From Pohlia nutans (taxonomy: Eukaryota; Streptophyta; Bryopsida; Bryales; Mniaceae), in the NCBI GenBank assembly GCA_022496805.1, contig CM040086.1, positions 13,270,501 to 13,334,500 of the forward strand: DNA of 64,000 nt, written 5' to 3'. The position numbers and the translations under genes are program-made. This document shows, in pieces, positions 12,215 through 23,900 of the stretch. A model generated the notes under the pieces. The model was not told where the DNA came from. It did not search any database and saw nothing but the letters and a program-made list of their open reading frames with translations. Numbering within the stretch: position 1 is the first letter of the stretch; the number at the start of each line of letters is the position of its first letter.

Positions 12215-12712
12215 CAACAGCTGAAAACGACGATGGTGGCAACGGAACGAAATTGGATGAGCGACTATCACTGGAAACTTGACTCTTAAACTGAAGTCAA
12301 TCAAGAAGACAACCTGAAGTTTTGAAGAAGTGATGAGAAATTTAGCGGGAGAGAGTGTGATTTTTATATTCATTTCCACTTTTAAAAAGAGGAGGGGGCC
12401 GTATCTAATGGCTAGGATATTGGGAGATAAATTAAATAAGCATATTTACTAGACATGGGAGTCGCCGTCAACCGCACTTCGGTTTAGTTCATGAGTGTCA
12501 TGTACGAGTACTAGTACCATGGCTCATATTTCAACTCCAGCCTCATAGTCATTGCACCTAGGTAGTAGTCTCCATTCCAAGGATAATTCAAGAACGGAGG
12601 GAAATTCTGAAATGGACCGAGGGACATTCTGTAAAATCCATTATATGCCTTTTTTAATACTTGATTGTGTATGAGAGTACTAAATTTTCTGAGGTTCAGG
12701 TACCGTAACACC
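12215..12712. other. flank of the gypsy element, no gene seen
   Basis: Unique-looking DNA after the LTR. No frame has recognisable protein similarity; a short minus-strand frame at 12511-12714 looks like chance. Confidence 0.5.
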
Positions 12713-12959
12713 ATAGCAGGTTCGCCACCTGGCGAACGAATATTTATTTATTTTGGTAAAATTATGTTCACCTCTCAAAAACTAATTTTCTCAATTACCG
12801 GTTTTTAGCAAAAAAAATGAGTAAAAATGACCTTAAATAGCTTAGAAATAACAAAATATTTCAAAAACTAATTTATTCTATTTTTGTTTTTCTGTCTTCA
12901 GAATTTTCTAATTTTTATGTTTTTTTATTTTTAGAATTATTTTAGGACGAACCTGCTAT
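12713..12959. mobile_element. small TIR element (MITE-like), about 247 bp
   Basis: Ends are ATAGCAGGTTCG on the left and CGAACCTGCTAT on the right, with AT-rich non-coding DNA between. The left end also holds a perfect small palindrome (GTTCGCCACCTGGCGAAC). No clear target duplication is visible, so the superfamily is unassigned. Confidence 0.5.
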
Positions 12960-13068
12960 AGTACTACGCTAGTGTATGTTATGAACTGTATGACCATTTG
13001 GCAGGGTGTAAGTAAAGTAGATCTAATTCAAAATTCAGGACTCCTGAATTTGGGGTATTTGAAGTAGA

Positions 13069-13126
13069 ATTTAGGGTTTAGGGTTTAGGGTTTAGGGTTT
13101 AGGGTTTAGGGTTTCGGGTTTAGGAG
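13069..13126 (+). repeat. interstitial telomere-like repeat (TTTAGGG)n
   Basis: About seven units of the plant telomere heptamer, one reading TTTCGGG near the right end. The tract at 20817-20882 has the same TTTCGGG variant near its right end. Too short and internal to be a telomere. Confidence 0.9.
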
Positions 13127-13379
13127 AAGTTAGGACCTTTGAAAATTAATCTAAGAACTAACAACATGACACTGCCAAGGAACATGCAAATTGCTTGAAT
13201 TTCCTTTGATTACATGCAAATCGCTACAAATTTCTCTATAGAAGCATAAGGATGAATTTGATAGCTTGAGGTGCTTTGCATCGCAATGATGCTTCCAAGA
13301 AGGAGGTGATTGATATTTCTAAGCTTACGCAAATTATGATGATTTGTCATTTAGGGATCATTCGACATGATTGTCAATC

Positions 13380-13745
13380 ATGATATATATCAATTATGAG
13401 TATCATGTTTGATAAATTATTATTTTCTAAATTGAATCATGACATAAATGGAATACTCGACAATTAATATGTATGAATTTTCGCTGCTAAGAATATTTCA
13501 CAATTATAAATGGGATATTATTTCACAATTATAAATGGAATATTCGCTTTAGTTAATTCCATAATATTTAATTAATAAATGGAATATTTGCTTTACTGAA
13601 CATAAATGGAATATTCCACAATTAATATGATCCTTTGAAATGAATCATGACATAAATGAAATATTTCACAATTATACATTGAATATTCCACAATTAATAT
13701 ATATGAATTCCACAATAATTAATATTCCACAATTAATAGAACTTA
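13380..13745. repeat. degenerate AT-rich repeats
   Basis: Phrases such as GACATAAATGGAATA, ATTCCACAATTAATAT and TTTCACAATTATA recur imperfectly. No gene is apparent. Confidence 0.55.
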
Positions 13746-13871
13746 GAAGATTACAAGTTAGATTTCACATTGTACTTCGAAGCTGTTATTTCCTTCCCTA
13801 TTGATGAAAGACGGTGTTAGTATCACTGTTGAGACTTTTTGCTATATGGTGCTTGTCTTTTCGCAGACGTT

Positions 13872-14126
13872 GCCCTCTAGGAGATTCCTTTGGCCTTCAT
13901 GAATTTACACGGCAGTCGAATTCAGTCTGTGGTCAAGCTGCAAGGAATGCATGAACAGTCTCCAGTGCAGAGCATGAAATGTTGTAAAATCCGTGGCCGG
14001 CTAGAGCGACATACCCTGAGAGCTGACTGGAGAGTTTTTGCTACTAAGAACCATCTTCAAGTTGGGGAGGAGCTTCTCTTTACTCTCCGAGCAGTGTCAT
14101 CGAGTTTGGTTCAGCAGCTCGAGTGA
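13872..14126 (+). pseudogene. B3-type DNA-binding domain remnant
   Basis: The frame contains a segment reading WRVFATKNHLQVGEELLFTL, which resembles the second half of the plant B3 domain (pattern W..F...N.L..GD...F.L). The preceding residues IPLAFMNLHG fit the start of such a domain. Plant B3 proteins bind DNA as transcription factors. No further exon is visible, the usual Asp of the GD pair is Glu, and it sits among transposons, so I read it as a fragment or decayed exon. Confidence 0.4.
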
Positions 14127-14564
14127 CAGGAGGATGGGGAACTTGCACGCAATTGCGCGTCCGTTACGTGCAGCAGTGTACGCCATACTCGGCGAGGATT
14201 GTGCTCTCGAGAGGATCCCACAGTGGAGCAACGACGAAAAGATGGTCGTGTGGACCGAGACGACAGTCATGATTCAAATTAGAAAACAATGATTATTAAT
14301 CAAACATAATACTCATAATTATGATTCATGACAATTCACTCCATGACATGAAAGACTTCATTAGTGAATGATTCTAGTAAGAATGTTCATTATATCTACA
14401 GTCAACTTACAAGAAAGTTGTGTTTTCAATTTTTAGCTATAGTGACAAGTTTGCTTAAAAGCAACAACATCATCCAAAGGTTCAAACTATTTGCAACTTG
14501 TGGACCCAATTATTGCCCCTAGATTCATACATAATTGTGCAATCATCATCAATAATTTATGTCA

Positions 14565-15401
14565 GGGTCCGGGTCTGATCAGGGTACCCCTTCCCGAACT
14601 ATCCGGACTTTAGAAGAATGTCCTTTTGGTAATGAAAAAATTATTGGAAAATTACAAAAATTACATGGTATTATAGATGGCATGTTGGTACACAATAATC
14701 ATGTGCTATGTAGGTTAAATTCAAAAATTGAATTTTTCCCTAATTTATCATATCTAGCACCTACTCACATTATAGTAGCGAAAAGACTATGTATTTAAGG
14801 TTTTTTACTAATTAAAACAAATAATCATGCACTGTATTAAGTTTATATTTAAGCATATCATATAGTTTTAAGACAAACTTAAGATATTATGAAATCATAG
14901 TCTTTTTAGATTGTTTAAGAATATTTGATTTTTGAAAGTTCTCATAAATAAGGAAATATAGTAAAATATCAAATTAAGAGTTAAAATTAAACATAGATAT
15001 GACTAAAACGTTGTTTTAGCTAAATTTCTTGTATTATATCGTTTTACAATATACTAAAGCTTGACGATTTTTGAGAAATTATTGGTACTCCAAAACGACT
15101 AATATATGAACTACTTCACTATAAATTGATATTCCGGATTGTTCCTTTTGTCTCAAATTTGGAATTAAGACAGTTCCGGATTTGAGACAATGAAAACTAA
15201 GGAACAATCCGGAATGTATAAATTGTTCAATTTTTCTTGCTCAATACTATTTTGGATGGAGTATTACAACTTTCTCATGAATCTATCATTGAATTCATGT
15301 GAATTGAAAATGTGTAATTTCTAGCACACATTAAGTGAATTATAAAGTGACAGTGTTTTAGTGAGACAGTCCTTTTTGGAACCCATATCAGACCCGGACC
15401 C
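14565..15401. mobile_element. 837-bp TIR element
   Basis: Left end GGGTCCGGGTCTGATC and right end ATCAGACCCGGACCC form a terminal inverted repeat of about 24 bp, imperfect at its inner end. The interior is AT-rich without a convincing gene. It contains a compact hairpin at 15131-15216. The target duplication is unclear. Confidence 0.65.
15131..15216. repeat. 85-bp hairpin
   Basis: ATTCCGGATTGTTCCTT at the left pairs with AAGGAACAATCCGGAAT at the right, and TTGTCTCAAAT with ATTTGAGACAA inside. It could be a nested MITE or a small-RNA precursor; sequence alone does not decide. Confidence 0.6.
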
Positions 15402-15812
15402 ATTATGATTCATGAAACTCATCGTTCATGTATATCATGACAGATACTCATCATTCATGTATAGCATCAAGACATCTCTTAGAAATAAATAAACTATGAT
15501 GAAGAATAAATTGAGTGAGAGGAATCATTGGAAATTGCCATAACAATCAAACTCTGAAAGAGGAAAGTGTTACTCACGTAGAGGACTCTTTTGGATTCAA
15601 AGCTTGATGATGCGGCTTCAAGTACCACAAGTTGCAAATAGCTTGAACCTTTGGATGATGTTGTTGCTTTCAAGCAAACTTCTCAGTTTTGCTTAAATTT
15701 GCCATCCAAAACTTGAAAACACAACTTTGTTAAACACAACTTTGTTGTTGTAGATATTAATAATGAACATTCTAGAATCATGATTATTCAATGAAGTCTT
15801 TCATGATTGTTA

Positions 15813-16700
15813 AGGAGTGTAAGTCGATAGACTGATAGACCTACTAAGTAACTAAATTAATACTGCCCCAAAAATCTAATATCTAAATGTATACATTTTT
15901 AAAACTAATTTCAAGTTATAACATTTTATAAGACTATATTTTATTCAACCTTAAGACTCAGTTTCATGCAATTGTCTATTTTTTCTAAAACTCTCAATAA
16001 TTGGCAACACGTGCTACTTGAATCAAAAACTTGAGAGCGATATTTGAATTTTAAAATGTGTAGAAAATATTTTAAAGTACCATGAGGTGTACACGGTGAC
16101 GGTACAAACTAGTGGGAAGCAAACTTATTATCGAGATAGATAGCGGTTTAGACCGTCACCTATCACCGAGCCATGCGTTAATTTTGTGATAAGTAAAATA
16201 ATTCAATTTGTCGAACTTACTAAATAATAGTTTTTGGTTAAGTTTTTACTAGGTTAATTTACCATGGTTTGTAGTAAATAAGTTAATAGTAAATATGTGA
16301 ATATTAAATACGTATGTAATACCGTAATTAATTAATACGTTTAATTTGGAAAATTATAAACGAAAAGGTGACTTGACGGCCTCCACGTGGCTGCACCTCA
16401 GTGGTGGATTCTGGCGGCTTCGAGGCCGACTGAAGTTGACATGGCGGTGATTTGACATGTGCAAATGATGAAAAAGATGGCGGCGTACCTAGCGACTGAC
16501 CCCTCTCGAGTTCGAGCAAGGGCTCGTGCAATCTGAGCCCTTCGTTGTGATGGACGGCCACGATCAAGAGAATCGGACCGGGTTCAACGAAGTCAGAACG
16601 GGTCACTGACCCTGTTTGAGCAGCTCGCTCACCAGACCTGCGGCGCTACTCTACAGGACTTTGACAGTTTGGATTCATTTAGTAAGGTAGATTTATTTAA
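15813..16700. other. no gene recognised
   Basis: AT-rich DNA with a more GC-rich patch at about 16370-16640 holding an unrecognised short minus-strand frame. Nothing in it can be supported as a gene. Confidence 0.45.
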
Positions 16701-17638
16701 CCCCTAAATTTCCTTGTGTTTTCGGGAGCTTGAAACCTCAAAACTGCGATTTTCTACCTCTATGTAGTCCCGGGGATGTGAACCAAGTTTTTTTACTTCT
16801 TTTAGAATTCCAACCGTAAGATCTTGTACCTAAGCCTATTCATAGCTACTGTTTCAAAAATTGACCGTTGGATGTTTATCATTTGCAAGATCATAACATC
16901 CAAAGTTTGTGCAAAAGTTTTTTGGGGCATTGCTTGGGAGGCATTGTCTCCATAGTGCAAAGGGGGACTTGAAGATTGTTACTCCAAACATTTTGCTCAT
17001 ATTTTTTTCCATGTAGATAACTAAGTTGGGTACGCTCATGCAAAATTTTAGAGACTCATTACGCGTTTCAAACCTTCATCCAAATTAATTTCCGGAAGTA
17101 GGTATAAAAATGGCAATTTGCTGAAACATGCATCACATTAATTGTATTTGATTTTTGGAAAAAATGAACGGTGATTAGGTACCTCTATGATTTTATAAAT
17201 TTTAGGCGAAATTATTTTTAAAATTTTTCAAAATCTCAAATTTTGACAAATTTCGAAAGAAATGGATGTGAAATTACAAAAAACCTTGGAGGCTGCTGTT
17301 CTTTATTTTGGAGGCTGCCCTTGTCAAGCCAAGAATATAATCAACATGGGTCACTTCAAATTCTGAGCCTAAATGTGGTGAAGAGCATGTCTCCAAAAAC
17401 AAATTTGAAAAAATGATTATAATAAAAAGTTTTTTTCTGCCCCAGTTGGGCTTGAAACCAAAAATTTCAATAAAAAAATTATAAAATCCGAATTTGACTT
17501 TGTAATTTTTACCCCACACACCTTGTATGTATGACCACGCCCACGCCAAATGATAGTCTAAAATTCTTAATTTAAACCTTCCATCTAAGCTGCCCGAAAC
17601 AGCAAAAAGCCATTTTGGCTTTTAAGGGCCTTTAGGAG
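16701..17638. mobile_element. TTAA-flanked small transposon D (938 bp)
   Basis: TTAA at 16697-16700 precedes CCCCTAAATTTCC, and TTTAGGAG precedes TTAA at 17639-17642. Ends and target match the three elements in the plastid-derived region (37139-37641, 40081-40990, 45393-45934). The right end shares a subterminal CTGCCCG / AGCCATTTTGGC pattern with element C. No transposase frame is present. TTAA targets with CCC/GGG ends are typical of piggyBac-type elements. Confidence 0.6.
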
Positions 17639-17642
17639 TTAA

Positions 17643-18173
17643 TGAGGGAAGAAATCTAATGGCGTTTGTCATGTATGTGGAATTGACATGTGGAATTCTA
17701 GGTGGTCCAAGAAGATGAGCCGGCTCAGAAGGGGAGAATTTCAGAAAATCACAATGAATCAAAAAAACGGAGTCGACATTTGATATTTTATTAATATTAT
17801 TTATTTTATTTTGTAAGTTTTTAAAAAAATCAATTATAAATCCCACATCTACAGTTCTTGTGATGAATATGCACTATGAAATGGTATAATTTCCATTATT
17901 TGATTCCACTTATTTTAAAAAATCATCTTTAATATCTCGCTTTTTGGAACTAAGAATGAAACTTGACATAAACTACTTTTGTTAATTTAAAAAAATCACA
18001 TTATCTTATTTTGAAGATCCATATTGTACATATGGTAGTCAACTGACTTAAGAACCAATAGAAATTTGGATGGATAAAAAACACCATTGCAAACGGTAAT
18101 GGGGCGCATTAGAAAGCATCCAACATCTAGAATATAGATGTTGGCGCGTTAAAGGGTTTACTTAATGATAAAT
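17643..18173. other. no gene recognised
   Basis: AT-rich spacer without supported features. Confidence 0.45.
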
Positions 18174-19770
18174 GAAATTGAATCATTTAAAGTAAAAAAG
18201 AATGTACATGCAATATGGATTTAGTTGAAAATTGTACTTGTATCCATTTCTAAAAGTGTAGTTGACATTAATTTTAGCACCTAGTGGAAATATTCATTTT
18301 GTTGGAATTAAGTTTTTCATGTGGTAATTAAGCTACTTATGAGGGAAGTGATAGACCAAGAGTCTATGACTTCAAGTTAGTTAGAACACCAAAATACTAG
18401 TCTAGTTAGTCTGTACATATTCTTAGAATGTAGACAGACGGTACGAGGACTATAAGGGCCTCCTTCCATGTATGGGGGCAGTGAGTGGCCGGTCCTTAAA
18501 AGGACGAAGCTCCACCGAAATGGGTGGAAACGGGAGGATTCAAGAGTATATATTTCATTTGTCTCGAAATGGGTGGAGCATGGGTAGTTCTTGAGACCTC
18601 AATTCTTATCTTCTAATCGAATAAACTAATTTTTTGAACAATGGTTTTGATATTTTTAATCTTTTTTTTTATTGCGTCCATTACTATTATCTTTAGCAAA
18701 AGATTTATTTTTTTATTTTTATTTTTTGACACAAGTGATCTTTTAGTAGTGAAATTACATCTTTCATTTCTTAACTACTCGTAAGCATGACTTTCGAGTA
18801 CCTCAAATACATTTTAGGCATTAAAATTGACAAAATGTAGAATGCAGCCATGACTCTAAGCACTAATTTTTTTTAAATTGCACATATGTGTGCCTAATGG
18901 CATATTAAGGAACCCAAGGTATTATTTATATATTTGCATACTTGAACTATCACATTTTATGATTTATAATATTTCATAAATAGTCATCAATATTAGGGAG
19001 GTATGACAATAATTTCAATATAATTAGATGATATTTTAAACATTTACAACATTTATCATCATTACATTAATAAGTTCTAGACTTTAGGTAAACAATGTTT
19101 ATTATGTGACTTGCCACCCAACCATGACATCTTGTTCGATAAACAATCGTATATCCTTCACCCACCAAGCCACACTTATAGTCCTCGTACTGTCTGTCTA
19201 CATTCTAAGAATAAGGTGGTTACTCCATTCCCAACTGGCTCCTTTTACCAACGGCTAGGGGCATTATCCGCAATCAATGCTGGAATGGTGTTGGTTGTAG
19301 CATGAGTTACAGTTGGTAATGGGATCTCTCTTGTTGGTTTTAGTATATGTAAGTGTGGTTATGGGTTTGTTGTTGTTGGTTCAAGCATCTTTAGTGTGTG
19401 CAATACAAATCTCCTTTAGACAGAAAGAGGTGTACCTATATGACGTGAATGGGATGCGTCATACTTCAACTTTGAAAATTTGTAACTAATTCATTCTTCA
19501 TTCAAAAATTATGTTTGAACTTGTGTTGGAATCTATTTCTTCTTGCCTACCTCTAAAAAATAATAACACTAAATAATATCAATGCCTCATATGCGTATTT
19601 CTTATTCAGTTGGGAATGGGGTAACCACCTTATGTACCGACTAACTAGACTAGTATTTTGGTGTTCTAACTAACTTGAAGTCATAGACTCTTGGTCTATC
19701 ACTTCCCTCATAAGTAGCTTAATTACCTCATAAGTAGCTTAATTACTTTAAATGATTCAATTTCGAACTC
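18174..19770. mobile_element. nested fold-back structure
   Basis: Three inverted pairs are arranged in order. Arm A (18174-18416, with an extra internal stretch) pairs with A' (19637-19770), sharing ATTGAATCATTTAAAGTA, CTACTTATGAGGGAAGTG and GACTTCAAGTTAGTTAGAAC. B (18421-18456) pairs with B' (19179-19211) around TAGAATGTAGACAGAC. C (19212-19243) pairs with C' (19609-19636) around AGTTGGGAATGG. In A' the unit ATAAGTAGCTTAATTAC is tandemly doubled. No transposase is seen. Confidence 0.65.
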
Positions 19771-20608
19771 ATGGGATCGAGAGGGGCTGGTGACGAGGGG
19801 CGGCGTATGTACAGCCTTTCCCGCGCTCCCTCACTCTCACCGTCCTCCTCCAGTTTCCTCAAAACTTGTGCCTTGAGCTTTTGCTGCGTGATAGCGGGAG
19901 CTTGTTTAGTGCTTGAATTTCAGTTGTTATTGGTTGCGGTTGAAGTCGCGCTGCTGTTGGTGATGGACGCTTGTTGTTGCTGCTGCTGAAGGCTCTGTTT
20001 TGCATCTCACAAGGTAAATCTGTAGTTCTAGGGTTTTGCTATTTTGATCTGTGGTTTCTTCTTGGGTTTGGATTCTTCTCTCACGCATGCGCTCTCTCAC
20101 GCACGCTTCTTATCTCTCACACACGCTGCTAGACATCTAAATTATCAAACCTAATTTCTGTCATTAAGATTCAAGAGAGCGCAATGCCGATCATTCTTCA
20201 CTTAGCAATGGCCAGAACACGTAGATTTAGGGTTGAGGTCTTTCGAATTTCAGGTCTTTCGAATTTCAAAGTGGAAGTACTAAGTCGCTGTTTGATTGTT
20301 TCGTGATTTTGCGGTCATTGTTGCTTTGCAAACTCAATTTTTACTTAAGTATTAGTTTTTACATTTCACTGTTATTCATTTGAACTGGATTATACGAGTT
20401 CGTTTCGTTGATTCAATGATCCATGATCACCAAAATCAAATCCCTAATGCAGAATCCGGTGCACCCACTTGGATAGACGTCCACATATGTCAGGACTGAG
20501 TGAGAGAATTGTTGTGTGCACGCAGGATTCATATATAGATTATGAAGTCAGAACGTCAGCAACTTCCAGCTTTCAAGTCTGGCGCGAACAAAGACCACCG
20601 CTCGGATA
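19771..20608 (+). other. possible 5' region of the gene starting at 20609
   Basis: Contains a short Ser/Leu/Cys-rich frame (19771-19989) with no recognisable domain and stretches resembling leader or promoter DNA. No TATA box or start site can be assigned with confidence. Confidence 0.3.
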
Positions 20609-20706
20609 ATGAGGACCAGCCCTGACAAAATCAAAACGGTGTTTGAGCAGCGGCGAAAGCTAGTAGTCGAAGAATCCACCGACAGTGAGGATCATCCAGA
20701 AATGGA
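20609..20706 (+). CDS. GGQH-motif gene, exon 1
   Basis: ATG at 20609 opens 32 codons plus two bases, rich in acidic residues (TDSEDHPEM), ending at a good donor (GA|GTAAGT). The phase fits the acceptor CCACGCAG|G at 21739/21740, giving GAG CAT CCA across the junction. I therefore prefer this start to the ATG at 21681, whose sequence lies in the predicted intron. An mRNA would settle it. Confidence 0.6.
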
Positions 20707-20770
20707 GTAAGTTGCAAAACCGCGCTCCTATTCTGATGCTCAAACACTGTGAAGTAGACGTTAGAGTACA

Positions 20771-21603
20771 CCGGGGGATCCACCGATCCGTACAGTTCAT
20801 TCGAGAAAACTGCTAGTTTAAGGGTTTAGGGTTTAGGGTTTAGGGTTTAGGGTTTAGGGTTTCGGGTTTAGGGTTTAGGGTAGACATCCCCCGATGGTAG
20901 AAACCGATGTAGAATCTAGCATTTAGCTCAATCTTCATGGGGCGGTCGCCCGATGTGAAGTGCGCATGACTGAACTGGAATCAATAGATATTCAGTCATT
21001 ATGCATCGGAGGGTCGCCCGATACTAAATTTTCGATTCTAGCCAGAGCTATATTTCAATCCCTCCAATGTAGAATTTATGCACTCTGCATGAGAGGATGG
21101 GGCGATCCCCCGATGGTTGTAAAGGATGGGGCGATCCCCCCATGGTGAATGAGAAGATCCTATTAAACATAGAACATTAGAAAATCAGTCATTCACGATG
21201 GGGGTGTCGCCCGATGCAAAATGCTAATAATTGCATGAAATAGATTTCCATCATAGGAAATTCAGACAGTGACCATCGGGGGATCGCCCGACGCAATTAT
21301 GGATCTGATACTATGAGCGATTGGCTTTGGTAAGAGTTGCTAGCATTCATTAGGCTGGAAATGAATTGTAATGGCGGTTTACAATAACGTCTAGATTACT
21401 ATTTGCCTTCTTTGAAGAGTCTAGCATTTAGCTCTATACGCATGGGGCAGTCGCCCGATGTAAAGTGCGCATGAGTGAACTAAAGCCAATAAATATTTAA
21501 TCTTTATGCATGGGGGGGTCGCCCGATAATTTTTCTTAAATTCTAGCCAGACCTGTCTTTAAATAGATATTCAGTCTTTATGCATGGGGGGGTTCCCCCG
21601 ATG
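20771..21603. repeat. cluster of GGGSGATCSCCCGAT near-palindromes
   Basis: Copies lie near 20771, 20885 (half), 20936, 21004, 21096, 21125, 21197, 21274, 21441, 21509 and 21583. Typical forms are GATGGGGCGATCCCCCGATG and CATCGGGGGATCGCCCGACG. Spacing is irregular (roughly 30-170 bp), unlike a satellite or a CRISPR array. All lie in the predicted intron. Confidence 0.85.
20817..20882 (+). repeat. interstitial telomere-like repeat (TTTAGGG)n
   Basis: About nine heptamers with one TTTCGGG variant, inside the predicted intron 1. Confidence 0.9.
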
Positions 21604-21739
21604 CAATTATGGATCTGATACTATGAGCGTTTGGCTTTGGTAAGAGTTGGTAGCAATCTTTAGGCTCAGAGTGAATTAAAATGGCGGCCTTCAGATTATG
21701 TAAGTCGCCTAATCTGATGACCGTGAGTGTTCCACGCAG

Positions 21740-23054
21740 GCATCCAAAGTATTCGGAGGCACCTCCTGATCATCAACCTAGACGGTTATCCCGGTATGTC
21801 GATGTGTGGTTGCGAAATGAAAACATTGAGTTGGATGATGGGACCCCCATTAGAATTTCATTCAGAGCTAAACCACATCTTCAAGCGTGGGGGTTGATGT
21901 GGCAAAAGAAGTCGGACGAGCGTGCGAGAATCGTTCCAGTAATGGTTGCAGCAGGGGAGAAATCTAAGAGTACTGCTGTAGGTGTCCAAGTATTGGGGAT
22001 ACATGTGCCTCACAATCGTAGATACGATATTTTCTTAGTTATCCAAGAACAGCCACTTGGGAAGGACACAGATACCCGAATATATGGACTACTTGTAGAC
22101 GCAAACAAATTGGGCTCAGCACTATGCACATCTGTGACGGAGAGGGGGTTTGAAATTTACGAGGATCCGGAGCGCACAGTCGAGGATATGAAAAAGTCAT
22201 GGGAGCTTCTGGTGGATGCCCAAAACGAATCTGCTGTTGTTGAAGAGGACCCGCCGGCAAATATTACAACTTCGAGCAAGAAGCGCAAGTCACCATTAAA
22301 GCCGAAGCCTCCGAAGAAGACTACAATCGATAAAGATGACGCTGGGAAGAAACCGGGTTTGTCCCTTGCAGATGCTCTGAACTTCGGATCTGACGACAGT
22401 AAACGCTTGACTCCTAAAGTGGGAGAAGAAATCAAGAAGCTTTACAATGCCGAGTTCGCCCCACTCTATATTCATCATTCAGAAAACACAATCGGGATGG
22501 AATCATGGAAGAATCCAGACGGCCAGGAGCTGCACGTGCACTTCGACCATCTTCACCGGGCACCTCCAGGGATGATCGTGTACCGAGGGCTCGTCCAGGA
22601 CAGAGTAGATCGCATTGCGATGCAGGTGGAAATAGTTCCAGACATTAGCCTTGTCAGAGCTCAGATGATCGTGTTGCCCCTGAAGGGTTATGCTAACGAT
22701 AAGCCGATCTACTTTTCAAGCAGACCGGAGAAGGACATTAACGCGAGTACCCACTACTATATCATTGGTGGCCAGCACACCGTAGCAGCTCACCAGAAGG
22801 TCCTGAGCACGAAGGACCAAATTTCTGACTTTAAGAAAGGCTTGTTGTCAAAATTTAGTATCATCCCAGTCTGGTGCAATGAGAGTAATTTCCAGAAGCT
22901 CCTGTATCTATCCCGAGTATTGAATCAAGATGTAGCGGGCAAGCAAACGGAACAGACATTTATGCAACAGCTCGGAAACGCTCGAGTGGCGTGGCACAAG
23001 ATGAATCGGCCCATGCCTGCGTTATGTGGACGCGTGCATTCCTCGAAATTTAAG
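21740..23054 (+). CDS. GGQH-motif gene, exon 2
   Basis: A 438-codon open exon. It has an N-terminal globular part, a charged Lys/Pro-rich linker (about 22240-22350, KKRKSPLKPKPPKK, a possible nuclear localisation signal), then a domain with YYIIGGQHTVAAHQ (about 22756-22800) and LLYLSRVLNQDVAGKQTEQT. The GGQHT...AAH pattern recalls the DGQHR / ParB-sulfiredoxin-like nucleotide-binding fold, where a G-x-H motif contacts phosphate; that link is tentative. It ends at AAG|GTGAGA in phase 0. The family is not one I can name. It could be a host gene or a transposon-carried gene. Confidence 0.62.
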
Positions 23055-23344
23055 GTGAGATGAAGCCATTATGCATCTCATTTTCAGTGGTGCATTGCTA
23101 GCTTCAATTATTACATAGATCATGGGGCGATCGCCCGATATGCTCAATGTTTAGGTGATTCCCTCTTGTAATCCATGGTATTTCATAAATCTGAAACTTT
23201 TTTCCTAGAGACCACTTCAATTGGAATAGCTCATGGGACGATCGCCCCATGCTTTTGGAGATTCACTGATCATTAGGAAATTTTATGGGGCAATCCCCCC
23301 ATTTCATGGAAGCTTACTCATGGTGTTTTGTTTATTGATTTCAG
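23055..23344 (+). other. intron 2 with three palindromic motifs
   Basis: GTGAGA...TTGATTTCAG, 290 bp. Motif copies lie at 23121-23140, 23232-23251 and 23284-23302; the first is CATGGGGCGATCGCCCGATA. Coding exons 2 and 3 on either side contain none by eye. Confidence 0.65.
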
Positions 23345-23900
23345 AATGAATTCCTCCCGAAAGTGAAACTTATATTCGCAGGTAAATTAGTGAAATCCAA
23401 GAATGCAGGTGATGGAAGACTTCCATTGCTATATCTAGAGGACCATCATTTTGACAAGTGGGTTTCGATTGAGAACCAGTGGTTAGCAGGCAGGCTTCCT
23501 GACCAATGGAGAAGGGTTGTTGCTCCGCATAGTCAAGGAATTAGCGGGAGGAAGAACTTCGTAGAGAACGACTTGAAAATTCTGCATGGGATGCGGAATG
23601 AGGACGTCAATTTTGTTGCAACTCAGATCCTGGATAGGAAAATCTGCGTGAAGAGCACGAACTCCAAGAGCGCACCTGCGACCATGATGTCTATGGTGGA
23701 TTTCTGTAACCAAGAAAGGAAGCTGCGGGCCATGAAAGATCAGCTTATGAATCTTTTCAAGAAATCTCCTCTACCTAGCAGGAAGGCGGAGTACGTCCCA
23801 TATTTAGCTGCGGATTGGGATGCTTTGGCGACGCAACGGGGTTACACTCCCGAGACCATGATGGCACTTCTTTTGCGAATACTGAAACTACCTGAGGGAG

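Larger units (their letters stand above)
14339..15812. mobile_element. element with long inverted repeats, carrying a second element
   Basis: Arms of about 170-190 bp at 14339-14505 and 15625-15812 are imperfect inverted copies. Shared phrases include GAAAGACTTCATT, GAATGTTCATTA, AAAGTTGTGTTTTCAA and CATCCAAAGGTTCAA. The second TIR element 14565-15401 sits between the arms. No coding capacity is evident. Confidence 0.65.
20707..21739 (+). other. intron 1, with palindromic motif array and telomere-like tract
   Basis: GT-AG intron of 1033 bp. It holds the (TTTAGGG)n tract at 20817-20882 and about ten copies of the near-palindrome CATSGGGSGATCSCCCGAT between 20771 and 21603. It also holds imperfect repeats of longer phrases, e.g. 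CTATGAGCGWTTGGCTTTGG twice. Confidence 0.6.

Noticed and set aside
13069..13126. True chromosome end
   Set aside because: Only about seven units with unique DNA on both sides.
20771..21603. Regularly looking short repeats as a CRISPR array
   Set aside because: Repeats are imperfect palindromes at irregular spacing, inside a plant intron, with no cas genes.
21681..21739. ATG at 21681 as the start of the GGQH gene
   Set aside because: The stretch before 21740 has a good acceptor (CCACGCAG) and phase-matched donor at 20706; the upstream exon explains the start better, though only RNA can prove it.
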